Below are positions 53,510-62,093 of a stretch of DNA of 64,000 nt, one piece after another. The stretch's first letter is position 1. Each line of letters begins with the position of its first letter. This stretch comes from JAITMY01 sp031553765 (GTDB taxonomy: Bacteria; Bacteroidota; Bacteroidia; Bacteroidales; UBA932). The stretch is taken from assembly GCA_031553765.1 (NCBI GenBank), contig JAVBKY010000006.1, positions 186,001 through 250,000 of the forward strand, given 5' to 3'. Both the position numbers and the translations under genes were made by a program. Under the pieces are notes generated by a model. The model had not been told where the DNA came from, searched no databases, and worked only from the letters and a program-made list of their open reading frames with translations.

Positions 53510-54343
53510 TTATACTTGTATCTCTCCTTCAAAAACCGTTTCGGCTTCGCCTGTCATATGCACGTGCGAGGTGTTGATATCCCACTCTACCTCAAGGTCG
53601 CCGCCTAAAAGGTGCAGCACCACTTTGCTACTTGTCCACCCGTTGAGCACTGAGGCCACCAGCGAGGCGCATGCTCCTGTACCACAAGCTTGGGTTTCAC
53701 CCGAACCTCGCTCCCACACCCTCATGCACAACTCGCTTTTGCTCACCACCTCTACAAACTCTACGTTTACCCTTTCGGGAAAAAAAGGGTGACATTCCAA
53801 CAGCGGCCCCCAGTGGCGCACGTCAAACTTTTTTACATCATCCACAAAAATTACAACGTGCGGATTTCCCATCGAGACACAGGTTATGCGAAACACCTTG
53901 CCATTCACCTCCAGCGGCATATTTACTACCCTTTCTTTTTCGCTCAGCACAGGTATTTTTGCAGCGTTGAGTTCGGGTATTCCCATATCCACACGCACCA
54001 TTTTCACATTGCCTTTTTCCTCATACAACTTTAGCGATTTCAGTCCAGCCCTTGTTTCCAGCGTAAGTAAAATTTTATCCGTCAAACCCTTTTCGTACAC
54101 ATATTTTCCTACGCAGCGCGAGGCATTGCCGCACATCTGCGCTTCGGAGCCATCGGCGTTGAACATGCGCATTTTGAAGTCGGCTACCTGCGAAGGGCAT
54201 ATCATTACCAACCCATCGGCACCCACGCCCATGTGGCGGTCGCTCAGCTTTATCGCCAAGTCGGCGGGATTTTTTATTTCTACTTTAGTGCAATCAACGT
54301 ACACGTAGTCGTTGCCTGCGCCATGCATTTTTGTGAATTTCAT
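53510..54343 (-). CDS. dapF: Diaminopimelate epimerase
   Basis: 277 aa. DapF converts LL-DAP to meso-DAP for lysine and peptidoglycan synthesis. The two catalytic cysteines are Cys71 in QMCGNASRC and Cys ~218 in TQACGTGACASL. FTKMHGAGNDYVYVD at the N-terminus and GVGADGLVMI are family marks. It stands between the two aminotransferase genes on the same strand, which supports a lysine/DAP function for at least one of them. Confidence 0.97.
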   Translation of the reverse strand: MKFTKMHGAGNDYVYVDCTKVEIKNPADLAIKLSDRHMGVGADGLVMICPSQVADFKMRMFNADGSEAQMCGNASRCVGKYVYEKGLTDKILLTLETRAGLKSLKLYEEKGNVKMVRVDMGIPELNAAKIPVLSEKERVVNMPLEVNGKVFRITCVSMGNPHVVIFVDDVKKFDVRHWGPLLECHPFFPERVNVEFVEVVSKSELCMRVWERGSGETQACGTGACASLVASVLNGWTSSKVVLHLLGGDLEVEWDINTSHVHMTGEAETVFEGEIQV

Positions 54344-54355
54344 TCTTAGTTCTTT

Positions 54356-54380
54356 TCCCCCCTTTAAGGGGTTGGGGGTA
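54356..54380. repeat. Half element of family A, copy A5
   Basis: A short CCCCCCCTTTAAGGGG plus TTGGGGGTA remnant, i.e. one outer arm only, just upstream of dapF. Confidence 0.65.
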
Positions 54381-54456
54381 AACCCTCAGTTTAGGTAAGA
54401 GCTCCGCTTGACCTATGCAGGTCATGTTTTGTAAAGTCCTAAATATTAAGTGATTT

Positions 54457-55689
54457 TTAAATCACCAGATCGGCTATGCGCGAACTTGCCATGATTACCT
54501 GATTTTGGTTGGCAAATGCGCTCAGCCTCACATACCCCTCGCCGCTGGGGCCAAACCTTTCGCCTGGCGATGAGAGAATGTGACAATCGTTGAACAACTT
54601 ATCGAACAACTTCCACGATGAACCCCACGGCGACTGTACCCATAAGTATGGTGCGTTTATGCCACCACTGTATTGCAGCCCCGCCTTTTCCAGCGCTGAC
54701 CGCAGCATGGCAGCATTCGTCATATAGTAGTCCACGTTTTGTTTCATTTCCTTTTGACCTTGCTCGCTGTAAAGCGCTTCGGCCGCTTTTTGTACGATGT
54801 ACGAAGGCGGATTATTTTTAATTGTTTGTCGGCGCAACCACAGGTCGTTCAACAAAATATTTTTTCCACTGTACATGGAGTAACCCTGCACCTCTTTCGG
54901 TATTACCGTGTAACCACAGTGCAAACCCGTAAATCCCGCCGACTTGGAGTAGCTCCTAAACTCAATGGCTACCTTGCGCGCATCCTTTATTTCGTATATG
55001 CTGTGCGGTACGTTTTCGTCGGCAATAAATGATTCATAGGTAGCGTCAAACAGTATGATTACCTTATTTTTCACCGCGTAATTTACCCACTGCGTCAGCT
55101 CTTCCTTTGTGAGTGCAATGCCCGTAGGATCGTTGGGATAGCTTAGAAAAATAATATCGGGACGCTCATCGGGCAGTTCGGGAACAAACCCGTTTTCACG
55201 CGTTGCCGTAAGGTAAACAATGTTGCTCCAGTGTCTGTTTTTCTCCAAAATTCCCGCGCGATAACCCACCACATTCGACTCCACGTAGGTTTGAAATATG
55301 GGGTCGAGCACGCCTATACGGTTATCCTTACACAGTATATCGCCTATGCCCGCTACATCCTGCTTAGTGCCATCGCTGATAAAAATTTCATCGGTCGTAA
55401 TTTTTAGACCACGACTTTTAAAATCATTTTTCACAATAGCGTCTACCAAAAAAGGGTAACCTTTAACCGGGCCTCGCCCCTTAAATGTAGCATCAACGCC
55501 CATTTCGTTCACGCTGTCCAACATAGCTTTCACTACGCCGGGAATTAGCGGAAGAACCACATCGCCGCTATCTAATTTTATGAAGTCAACCTTAGGGTTA
55601 ATAGTTTGAAAAATATTTACCCGCTTGTTGATTTCTTGCTCCACGGCATCCAGCGATACCATGAGGAATTGCGAATTTATAAGTGCCAT
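54457..55689 (-). CDS. DapL-like aminotransferase with altered substrate motifs
   Basis: 410 aa, clearly a paralogue of the dapL gene 2.5 kb downstream. The PLP lysine lies in FRSYSKSAGFTG near residue 247, and SGEGYVRLSAFA at the end keeps the carboxylate-binding Arg. Yet positions that define DapL differ: YLF becomes SLD, LGIGD becomes LDSGD, RGYGPEQG becomes KGRGPVKG and GDGAKSD becomes SDGTKQD. I infer a fold class I aminotransferase with a changed substrate. The gene has a GGAGGA Shine-Dalgarno sequence 8 nt before the ATG, rare in this window. Confidence 0.85.
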   Translation of the reverse strand: MALINSQFLMVSLDAVEQEINKRVNIFQTINPKVDFIKLDSGDVVLPLIPGVVKAMLDSVNEMGVDATFKGRGPVKGYPFLVDAIVKNDFKSRGLKITTDEIFISDGTKQDVAGIGDILCKDNRIGVLDPIFQTYVESNVVGYRAGILEKNRHWSNIVYLTATRENGFVPELPDERPDIIFLSYPNDPTGIALTKEELTQWVNYAVKNKVIILFDATYESFIADENVPHSIYEIKDARKVAIEFRSYSKSAGFTGLHCGYTVIPKEVQGYSMYSGKNILLNDLWLRRQTIKNNPPSYIVQKAAEALYSEQGQKEMKQNVDYYMTNAAMLRSALEKAGLQYSGGINAPYLWVQSPWGSSWKLFDKLFNDCHILSSPGERFGPSGEGYVRLSAFANQNQVIMASSRIADLVI

Positions 55690-55952
55690 AGCATTTCCTC
55701 CTTTTTCATCATCTCATCAGGTACAAAGGTAGATTGTCAATGCCCCGAAATGTGATTAATTTATGTTGTTTTTTTGAAATAAAATTTCGCTTTGTTACAT
55801 ATTAAAGCTTGATAAAAGTCCACATGTTACAATCTGCATATTTACGTACGCACACAAATTACGATTTGCAGTTTGCGCACAATTTAACCTATTCAACATC
55901 GTGTAAAAATCACCCTTTTCCAAGCGGGCGTGTACTTTTGTGGTATGAAATT
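55690..55952. promoter_or_regulatory. Divergent promoter region between the DapL-like gene and carA
   Basis: AT-rich, no gene. On the - strand TACCTTTG (55731-55724) gives a -7 box 35 nt before the DapL-like start. On the + strand TACTTTTG (55933-55940) gives a -7 box whose transcript would start near 55946 and cross the A6 element before carA. The middle (55745-55920) contains nothing I can name. Confidence 0.55.
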
Positions 55953-56152
55953 TACCCCCAACCCCCTAAAGGGGGCTATAACCGCGGTGGGTTAAATAAG
56001 TTTTTCCCTCGAAGCGTCATTGCGAGGAGGTACGACGAAGCAATCTCCAGTTGTAATTGACTTCGCCAAAATATGAGATTGCCGCGCTTCGCTCGCAATG
56101 ACGCTGCAGGCAAGCGCACAATGTTATAGCCCCCTTTAGGGGGTTGGGGGTA
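55953..56152 (+). repeat. Palindromic element family A, copy A6 (full length), in the carA leader
   Basis: Left arm TACCCCCAACCCCCTAAAGG, right arm TAGCCCCCTTTAGGGGG with TTGGGGGTA; middle arms TCATTGCGAGGAGGTACGAC and CGCTTCGCTCGCAATGACG. It is the reverse orientation of A1, A3 and A4 and lies between the carA promoter and start codon. Confidence 0.9.
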
Positions 56153-56170
56153 AACAAAACACCTTAATAT

Positions 56171-57268
56171 ATGTCCGAAAAAAAACAAGCCCACCTAATA
56201 CTCGAAGACGGCACCCGATTTACAGGTTACAACTTTGGAGCTGAGACGCCTACTGTGGGCGAGGTAGTTTTCAACACCGCTATGACGGGTTACCCCGAAA
56301 GCCTCACCGACCCATCATACGCAGGGCAAATACTGGTGGTAACTTACCCACTGGTTGGCAACTACGGAGTTCCGGGAAATGAAATAAAAGACGGAATACC
56401 CGTTTTTTTTGAGTCGGATCGCATACATGTAAAAGCAGTGGTGGTTTCGGACTACTCCTTTAAGTACAGCCACTGGAACGCGGTAAAGAGCCTCGACCAA
56501 TGGCTGCGCGAGCAAAACATTCCGGGGATTTATGGGGTTGATACGCGGCAAATTACCAAGGTGATTCGCGAGCATGGCGTAATGCTGGGCAAGGTGGCAA
56601 TAGAAGGGCAACCCGAGCCTGCCGAGTTTTTTGACCCTAACAGGGAAAATTTGGTGGCGCAGGTTAGCACAAAAGAGGTAAAAAATTATGGTAACGGGAA
56701 GCACAACATTGTGCTGGTGGACTGCGGCTGCAAGTACAATATTATCCGCTGCCTGCTGCGTCGCGACACTACTGTTACGCTGGTACCGTGGGACTATGAT
56801 TTCACCACGCTCGACTACGACGGGGTAATGATTTCAAATGGTCCCGGTGACCCGCAAATGTGCGATGTAACTATAGCGAACATACGCAAGGCAATGCAGG
56901 TAGGCAAACCCATTTTCGGCATCTGCATGGGCAATCACCTGCTGTCGATAGCAGCGGGCGCTACCACCTACAAGCTGAAGTACGGGCACCGCAGCCACAA
57001 CCAACCTGCGCTGAAGGTAGGTACCAACACGGCCTACATCACCTCGCAAAATCACGGCTATGCGGTTGACCCTGCGCAGCTAAGCGCGGACTGGGAACCC
57101 TACTTTGTGAATTTGAATGATGGAACTAACGAGGGCATTCGTCATAAGTCAAAGCCATTTTTCTCGGTGCAGTTTCACCCTGAGGCCAGTAGCGGCCCGG
57201 TGGATACGGAGTTTTTGTTTGATGATTTTATTGGGGAGATAAAGAGGATGCTACCCCCAACCCCCTAA
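56171..57268 (+). CDS. carA: Carbamoyl-phosphate synthase small subunit
   Basis: 365 aa. CarA hydrolyses glutamine and feeds ammonia to CarB. The N-terminal domain has EVVFNTAMTGYPESLTDPSYAGQ, and the class I amidotransferase domain has ISNGPGDPQMCDV, the nucleophile Cys252 in FGICMGNHLL, and His/Glu in VQFHPEAS near residue 336. Position 256 is His, where class I amidotransferases normally have Gln (GxCxGxQ). The last residues, LPPTP, and the TAA stop come from family A repeat A7. The start is 18 nt past element A6. Confidence 0.95.
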   Translation: MSEKKQAHLILEDGTRFTGYNFGAETPTVGEVVFNTAMTGYPESLTDPSYAGQILVVTYPLVGNYGVPGNEIKDGIPVFFESDRIHVKAVVVSDYSFKYSHWNAVKSLDQWLREQNIPGIYGVDTRQITKVIREHGVMLGKVAIEGQPEPAEFFDPNRENLVAQVSTKEVKNYGNGKHNIVLVDCGCKYNIIRCLLRRDTTVTLVPWDYDFTTLDYDGVMISNGPGDPQMCDVTIANIRKAMQVGKPIFGICMGNHLLSIAAGATTYKLKYGHRSHNQPALKVGTNTAYITSQNHGYAVDPAQLSADWEPYFVNLNDGTNEGIRHKSKPFFSVQFHPEASSGPVDTEFLFDDFIGEIKRMLPPTP

Positions 57269-57450
57269 AGAGGGCTATAACCGTAGTGAATTATGGAAGG
57301 TTCCTCCTCGTAGCGTCATTGCGAGGAGGAACGACGAAGCAATCTTTTAATTGCGCCAATGGCGCAAACTGTGAGATTGCCACGCTTCGCTCGCAATGAC
57401 GCTGCTGACAAGCGCAGCATGTTATAACCCCCTTTAGGGGGTTGAGGGTA
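57252..57450 (+). repeat. Palindromic element family A, copy A7 (full length), overlapping the carA 3' end
   Basis: The left arm TACCCCCAACCCCCTAAAG lies in frame with carA and provides its stop. Middle arms are TCATTGCGAGGAGGAACGAC and CACGCTTCGCTCGCAATGAC. The centre has its own hairpin TTGCGCCAATGGCGCAA. The right arm is CCCCCTTTAGGGGGTTGAGGG. Confidence 0.9.
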
Positions 57451-57472
57451 AAAAAAAGTAAATACATACACC

Positions 57473-60400
57473 ATGAAACCAAAAAAAGTAATTCTCCTCG
57501 GCTCAGGAGCGCTGAAGATAGGCGAAGCAGGAGAGTTTGACTACTCGGGCTCGCAGGCGCTTAAGGCATTGAAGGAAGAAGGAATTGAAGCCGTTCTTAT
57601 CAACCCCAACATAGCAACGATACAAACATCGGAAAACATTGCCGATAAGGTTTACTTTTTGCCTGTAACTCCAGAATCAGTAGAGAATGTTATTATAAAG
57701 GAAAAGCCGCAGGGCATACTGCTGGCTTTTGGCGGGCAAACGGCGCTGAACTGCGGTGTGAAGCTATACCAGAGCGGTGTGCTTGAAAAGTATAATGTGC
57801 AGGTACTTGGTACTCCTGTGCAGGCTATTATTGACACCGAGGATCGTGAGAAGTTTGTAAAGAAGCTGGACGAGATTGATGTAAAAACTATCAATAGTCA
57901 GGCGGTAACCACGGTGGAGGATGCTAAGCGCGTGGCAAAGGAGTTGGGCTACCCTATTATTATTCGTGCGGCTTACACACTGGGCGGACTTGGTTCGGGT
58001 TTTTGCGATAACGAGGAGGAGCTGGATGTGCTTGCGCAAAAAGCGTTTACCTACTCACCGCAAATACTGGTGGAGAAATCGCTTCGCGGATGGAAGGAGG
58101 TGGAGTACGAGGTGGTGCGCGACCGATTTGACAACTGCATTACGGTGTGTAACATGGAGAACTTCGACCCGCTGGGTATACACACGGGCGAAAGCATTGT
58201 GGTGGCGCCATCGCAAACGCTCACTAACGCGGAGTACCATAAGCTAAGGCAGCTAGCTATCAAAATTATTCGACATATAGGTATTGTGGGAGAGTGCAAC
58301 GTGCAGTATGCGCTTGACCCCAACTCGGAGGATTACCGCGTGATTGAAGTCAACGCCCGACTATCGCGCTCGTCAGCGCTAGCATCAAAGGCAACGGGCT
58401 ACCCGCTGGCATTTGTAGCGGCAAAGTTGGGATTGGGCTACGGGCTGCACGAGCTGAAAAACGCCGTGACTAAAAGTACTACGGCTTGCTTTGAGCCCGC
58501 GCTTGACTACGTGGTGTGCAAAATTCCACGTTGGGATTTGGGAAAATTCAAAGGTGTTTCGCGACAGCTGGGCTCAAGCATGAAATCCGTGGGCGAGGTA
58601 ATGGCCATAGGGCGCACTTTTGAAGAGGCTATACAAAAGGGGCTACGCATGATTGGGCAGGGTATGCACGGCTTTGTGGCGAATAAAGACCTTGACGGAA
58701 AAAAGATTGACGAGGAGCTGAGCCACCCTACCGACAAGCGTATATTCACCATTGCCCATGCGCTGCACAACGGTTACAGCGTGGAGAAAATTCACGAGCT
58801 GACAAAAATCGACAATTGGTTTTTGGAAAAATTGCACGGCATAGTGGAGTTGGAAAAGGAGCTGGGCAGGCACAACGATATTGCAAAAGTGCCTGATGCG
58901 CTGCTGCGCGAAGCAAAGCAAAAAGGTTTTTCGGATTTTCAGCTGGCGCGCGTGATATGCAAGGCTTCAAGCAATGTCATTGAGGAAAAGATGCTGGAGG
59001 TGCGCGCCTCACGCAAAGCACGCGGCATTACACCTGTAGTAAAACAAATTGATACGCTGGCTGCAGAGTATCCCGCCATGACAAATTACCTTTACTTGAC
59101 GTATAACGGATGTGCGCATGATGTGGAATTCAATAACGCCAACGCACCACTTCGACAGGCCTGCCCGACTACGTCAGTCAGGCGGGCTCAGTGTGACAAC
59201 GCACAAGAACCTGCTGCGGTTATAGCCCCCTTTAGGAGGTTGGGGGCAAACGACCAATCATCACCTTCGGTAATCGTTCTCGGCTCGGGTGCCTATCGCA
59301 TAGGCAGTTCTGTGGAGTTTGACTGGTGCAGCGTAAATGCAGGGAAAACCATACGTCGCCGCGGGTATCGCTCTATCATGATTAACTTCAACCCCGAAAC
59401 GGTTTCAACCGACTACGATGAGTGCGACCGCCTGTACTTTGACGAGCTAAGCCTTGAACGCGTGCTTGACATTGTGGAGTTGGAGCAGCCCATGGGCGTA
59501 GTGGTTTCGGTAGGCGGACAAATACCCAACAACCTTGCCATGCGCCTGCATAAGGAACATGTCCCCATTTTGGGAACGTCAGCCGAGGATATTGACCGCG
59601 CGGAAGACCGCCATAAGTTTTCGTCGTTGCTTGACCAAATAGGCGTTGACCAGCCACGCTGGAAGGAGCTCAGTACCATTGATGCCATTTATAAGTTTGT
59701 GGACGAGGTGGGATTTCCCGTGCTCATTCGCCCATCGTACGTGCTGTCTGGCGCAGCCATGAACGTGGTATCGAACAAGGAAGAGTTGGAACATTTTCTT
59801 ACCCTCGCCACCAACGTATCAAAGCAATACCCTGTGGTGGTAACCGAATTTATTGAAAATGCCAAAGAGATAGAAATTGACGCTGTGGCACAAAACGGCG
59901 AGGTGGTGGCCTACGCCATATCGGAGCACGTGGAGTTTGCAGGGGTGCACTCGGGCGACGCCACGCTGGTTTTCCCCGCGCAAAAAATGTACATAGAAAC
60001 CATGCGCCGCGTGAAGCGTATAGCGCACCAAGTAGCAAAGGGACTCAACATTTCGGGTCCGTTCAACATGCAGCTGCTTGCCAAAAACAACGATGTGAAG
60101 GTGATTGAGTGCAACCTTCGCGCCTCACGCAGCTTCCCCTTCGTTTCAAAGGTGCTAAAAGTGAATTTTATTGACCTCGCCACGCGCGTTATGCTGGGCG
60201 AGCAGGTGGAGAAGCTGAACAAGCCTGTGTTTGATTTGGACTACGTGGGCGTAAAAGCACCGCAGTTTTCCTTCTCGCGTTTACAAAAAGCCGACCCCGT
60301 ACTTGGCGTGGAAATGGCCTCAACGGGTGAGGTGGGCTGCTTGGGTGATAATTTTTCGGAGGCATTACTCAAGGCTATGCTTTCGGTTGGTTACAGCATT

Positions 60401-60805
60401 CCCCAAAAGAACATTCTGCTATCAACAGGCGATAGTCGCGCAAAAGTTGATATGCTACCCGCCGCACAGCTGCTCCAAGAGCACGGTTACAACATCTTCG
60501 CAACCAAAGGTACCGCCGTTTTTTTAATCAACAACGGCATACAAGCAACAGTACTGCATTGGCCCGACCGCCCCGAACAACCCAATACGCTCAGCTACAT
60601 CAAGGAAAAGAAAATCGATTTGGTGGTAAATATTCCCAAGAACTTAACGAAGGATGAATTGAACAACGACTACCTCATTCGCCGCAGCACCATTGATTTC
60701 AACATACCACTGCTTACAAACGCACGACTGGCAAGCGCGTTTATTGAGGCGTTTTGTAAGTTGGGGAGGGAGGATGTGAAGATAAAGAGTTGGGATGAAT
60801 ATTAG
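57473..60805 (+). CDS. carB: Carbamoyl-phosphate synthase large subunit with a repeat-derived in-frame insert
   Basis: 1110 aa; typical CarB proteins have about 1073. It makes carbamoyl phosphate for arginine and pyrimidines. The first synthetase half has NPNIATIQTSENIADKVYFLP and GGQTALNCGVKL; the second half has VIVLGSGAYRIGSSVEFDWC and RPSYVLSGAAMNVV. The MGS-like regulatory domain begins near residue 975 (LLSTGDSRAKVDMLPAAQLL). Residues about 558-593 (APLRQACPTTSVRRAQCDNA to RRLGAN) have no counterpart and translate palindromic repeat DNA. They fall between the oligomerisation domain and second half, a place likely to tolerate extra residues. No frameshift or stop is present. Confidence 0.95.
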   Translation: MKPKKVILLGSGALKIGEAGEFDYSGSQALKALKEEGIEAVLINPNIATIQTSENIADKVYFLPVTPESVENVIIKEKPQGILLAFGGQTALNCGVKLYQSGVLEKYNVQVLGTPVQAIIDTEDREKFVKKLDEIDVKTINSQAVTTVEDAKRVAKELGYPIIIRAAYTLGGLGSGFCDNEEELDVLAQKAFTYSPQILVEKSLRGWKEVEYEVVRDRFDNCITVCNMENFDPLGIHTGESIVVAPSQTLTNAEYHKLRQLAIKIIRHIGIVGECNVQYALDPNSEDYRVIEVNARLSRSSALASKATGYPLAFVAAKLGLGYGLHELKNAVTKSTTACFEPALDYVVCKIPRWDLGKFKGVSRQLGSSMKSVGEVMAIGRTFEEAIQKGLRMIGQGMHGFVANKDLDGKKIDEELSHPTDKRIFTIAHALHNGYSVEKIHELTKIDNWFLEKLHGIVELEKELGRHNDIAKVPDALLREAKQKGFSDFQLARVICKASSNVIEEKMLEVRASRKARGITPVVKQIDTLAAEYPAMTNYLYLTYNGCAHDVEFNNANAPLRQACPTTSVRRAQCDNAQEPAAVIAPFRRLGANDQSSPSVIVLGSGAYRIGSSVEFDWCSVNAGKTIRRRGYRSIMINFNPETVSTDYDECDRLYFDELSLERVLDIVELEQPMGVVVSVGGQIPNNLAMRLHKEHVPILGTSAEDIDRAEDRHKFSSLLDQIGVDQPRWKELSTIDAIYKFVDEVGFPVLIRPSYVLSGAAMNVVSNKEELEHFLTLATNVSKQYPVVVTEFIENAKEIEIDAVAQNGEVVAYAISEHVEFAGVHSGDATLVFPAQKMYIETMRRVKRIAHQVAKGLNISGPFNMQLLAKNNDVKVIECNLRASRSFPFVSKVLKVNFIDLATRVMLGEQVEKLNKPVFDLDYVGVKAPQFSFSRLQKADPVLGVEMASTGEVGCLGDNFSEALLKAMLSVGYSIPQKNILLSTGDSRAKVDMLPAAQLLQEHGYNIFATKGTAVFLINNGIQATVLHWPDRPEQPNTLSYIKEKKIDLVVNIPKNLTKDELNNDYLIRRSTIDFNIPLLTNARLASAFIEAFCKLGREDVKIKSWDEY
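59144..59251. repeat. Composite repeat (D2 arm + 27-nt hairpin + half A element) inside carB, copy A8
   Basis: CTTCGACAGG and CTCAGTGTGACAACG are the two parts of a D2 arm, separated by 27 nt with GTC...GAC pairing (CCTGCCCGAC / GTCAGGCGGG). Next comes the right half of family A (ACCTGCTGCGGTTATAGCC, CCCTTTAGGAGGTTGGGGGC). The total is 108 nt, 36 codons. Confidence 0.85.
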
Positions 60806-60842
60806 TTTTAGGGATTATAAATTAGGAGTTGGGGATTAGGGA

Positions 60843-60875
60843 AAAGAGGCACGCGTTTGGGATGCATGCCTCTTT
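60843..60875 (+). terminator. carB terminator hairpin
   Basis: AAAGAGGCA and TGCCTCTTT form a 9-bp stem followed by CTTTATTTCTTT. It lies 37 nt after the carB stop. Confidence 0.7.
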
Positions 60876-60883
60876 CTTTATTT

Positions 60884-60917
60884 CTTTGTCACTTTGGCTT
60901 GACCCAAAGTGACAAAG
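60884..60917. repeat. Perfect 14-bp hairpin (CTTTGTCACTTTGG)
   Basis: CTTTGTCACTTTGG pairs exactly with CCAAAGTGACAAAG around a CTTGAC loop. It may be a second terminator or a single copy of another palindromic family. Confidence 0.75.
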
Positions 60918-61337
60918 GAGAAAGAGAAAAAAATAACAATCGCCCCCAACACCTCCCCTCTCAATAAAACTTTCTCCATTCTCAACCCCCTTTTCTTTCA
61001 AATTGAAAGTTGAAGATATTTTCTTCAAAATTGCCTCTCTTGCATAAAAACAATGGCGCGGCATACAGCGTAAATTTGCAGTAGAAATAGCAGGTGTAAT
61101 GCATGCCTACATTAAGATCAAAGCACATGAAAACCTTCCGCTACTACCTTTTATATCCTCGCGTTCAGAACCCCCAAAAGGGGGAATAATTCAATTTTCG
61201 AGCAGCGCAAAACAGCCATAAGTATTGGCGGTGATTGCGTGATAAAAACAGCATTGGAGAAAGACTCTTTTTCTCCAACATGACAAACTTTGCCCTAACT
61301 CAAGTAAAATTATCACTAAACACAAGGAATAAAAACC

Positions 61338-62072
61338 ATGAAAAAGATATTCATATTAGCTGCCATTACAATAAGTAGCATTACCTGTATGGCGCAAACA
61401 TCAAAGGATTTAAAAACAGATACTGTTACCAAAAAGGTTAATACAAACTTCTCGGTTGGAGGAGATTTTGCAAGCAGCTACGTATGGAGGGGAACCTACC
61501 AAACAGGTGCCAGCATTCAGCCCGGCATGGTATTCTCGGTTTCGAATTTTGCACTTTCGGCATGGGGCAATGTTGATATTGCCAGCATTGGGTTTAAGGA
61601 GTTTGATCTTGCAGCCGCGTACACCTTTAAGGGTATTAAAGTGGGTATAACTGACTACTGGTGGGCAGGCGAAGGCGCGTACAAATATTTTCAGTACAGG
61701 GAAAATGAAACGGCGCACCACTTCGAGGCCAACTTAGGCTACACCCTACCCTTCGAAAAATTTCCGCTCTCGCTATCATGGAGCACCATGTTTGCAGGCA
61801 GTGATGATATTGATGGCGATGGCTCATTTGACTACTCCACCTTTATTGAGGCCTCGTACCCATTCGCTATTAAGAGCGTGGCGTTAGCTGCATCGCTTGG
61901 CGTAACACCGTGGAAAGGGTTATACAACGATGGCTTCGGCGTGGTTACCGTTGCGCTCAAGGCAAGCAAGGAAGTTGCCATCAGCCAACGCTTCTCGCTA
62001 CCCGTGTACGCACAAGTTATAGCCAACCCTGCGTCAGAAGATATCTTTTTAGTATTAGGAATTACTATTTAA
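61338..62072 (+). CDS. Porin-like outer-membrane protein upstream of amt
   Basis: 244 aa with a Sec signal (LAAITISSITCMAQ). The mature part begins NTNFSVGGDFASSYVWRGTYQTG, the GSDFVSSYVWRG-like motif of small Bacteroidota porins (TorF-like), and continues as amphipathic strands to FLVLGITI. It starts only 21 nt before amt on the same strand. I infer that it lets ammonium or small nitrogen compounds cross the outer membrane for the Amt transporter; this rests on gene context. Confidence 0.82.
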   Translation: MKKIFILAAITISSITCMAQTSKDLKTDTVTKKVNTNFSVGGDFASSYVWRGTYQTGASIQPGMVFSVSNFALSAWGNVDIASIGFKEFDLAAAYTFKGIKVGITDYWWAGEGAYKYFQYRENETAHHFEANLGYTLPFEKFPLSLSWSTMFAGSDDIDGDGSFDYSTFIEASYPFAIKSVALAASLGVTPWKGLYNDGFGVVTVALKASKEVAISQRFSLPVYAQVIANPASEDIFLVLGITI

Positions 62073-62093
62073 CCCGTTAATTTTTTTATAATT

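Larger units (their letters stand above)
60806..61337. other. 532-nt intergenic region after carB
   Basis: No gene is visible. It contains a terminator-like hairpin (60843-60875), a perfect CTTTGTCACTTTGG hairpin (60884-60917), a C-rich stretch, a possible TAAATTTG -7 box at 61071-61078, and a TTGGAGAAA/TTTCTCCAA hairpin at 61254-61278 about 60 nt before the porin-like gene. The rest shows nothing I can assign. Confidence 0.5.

Noticed and set aside
54457..55689. The second dapL as a simple recent duplicate
   Set aside because: Motif differences are spread over the whole protein, so the split is old and probably functional.
57473..60805. Frameshift or pseudogene in carB
   Set aside because: The frame is open for 1110 codons and all domain motifs on both sides of the insert are present; the extra part is an in-frame insert.
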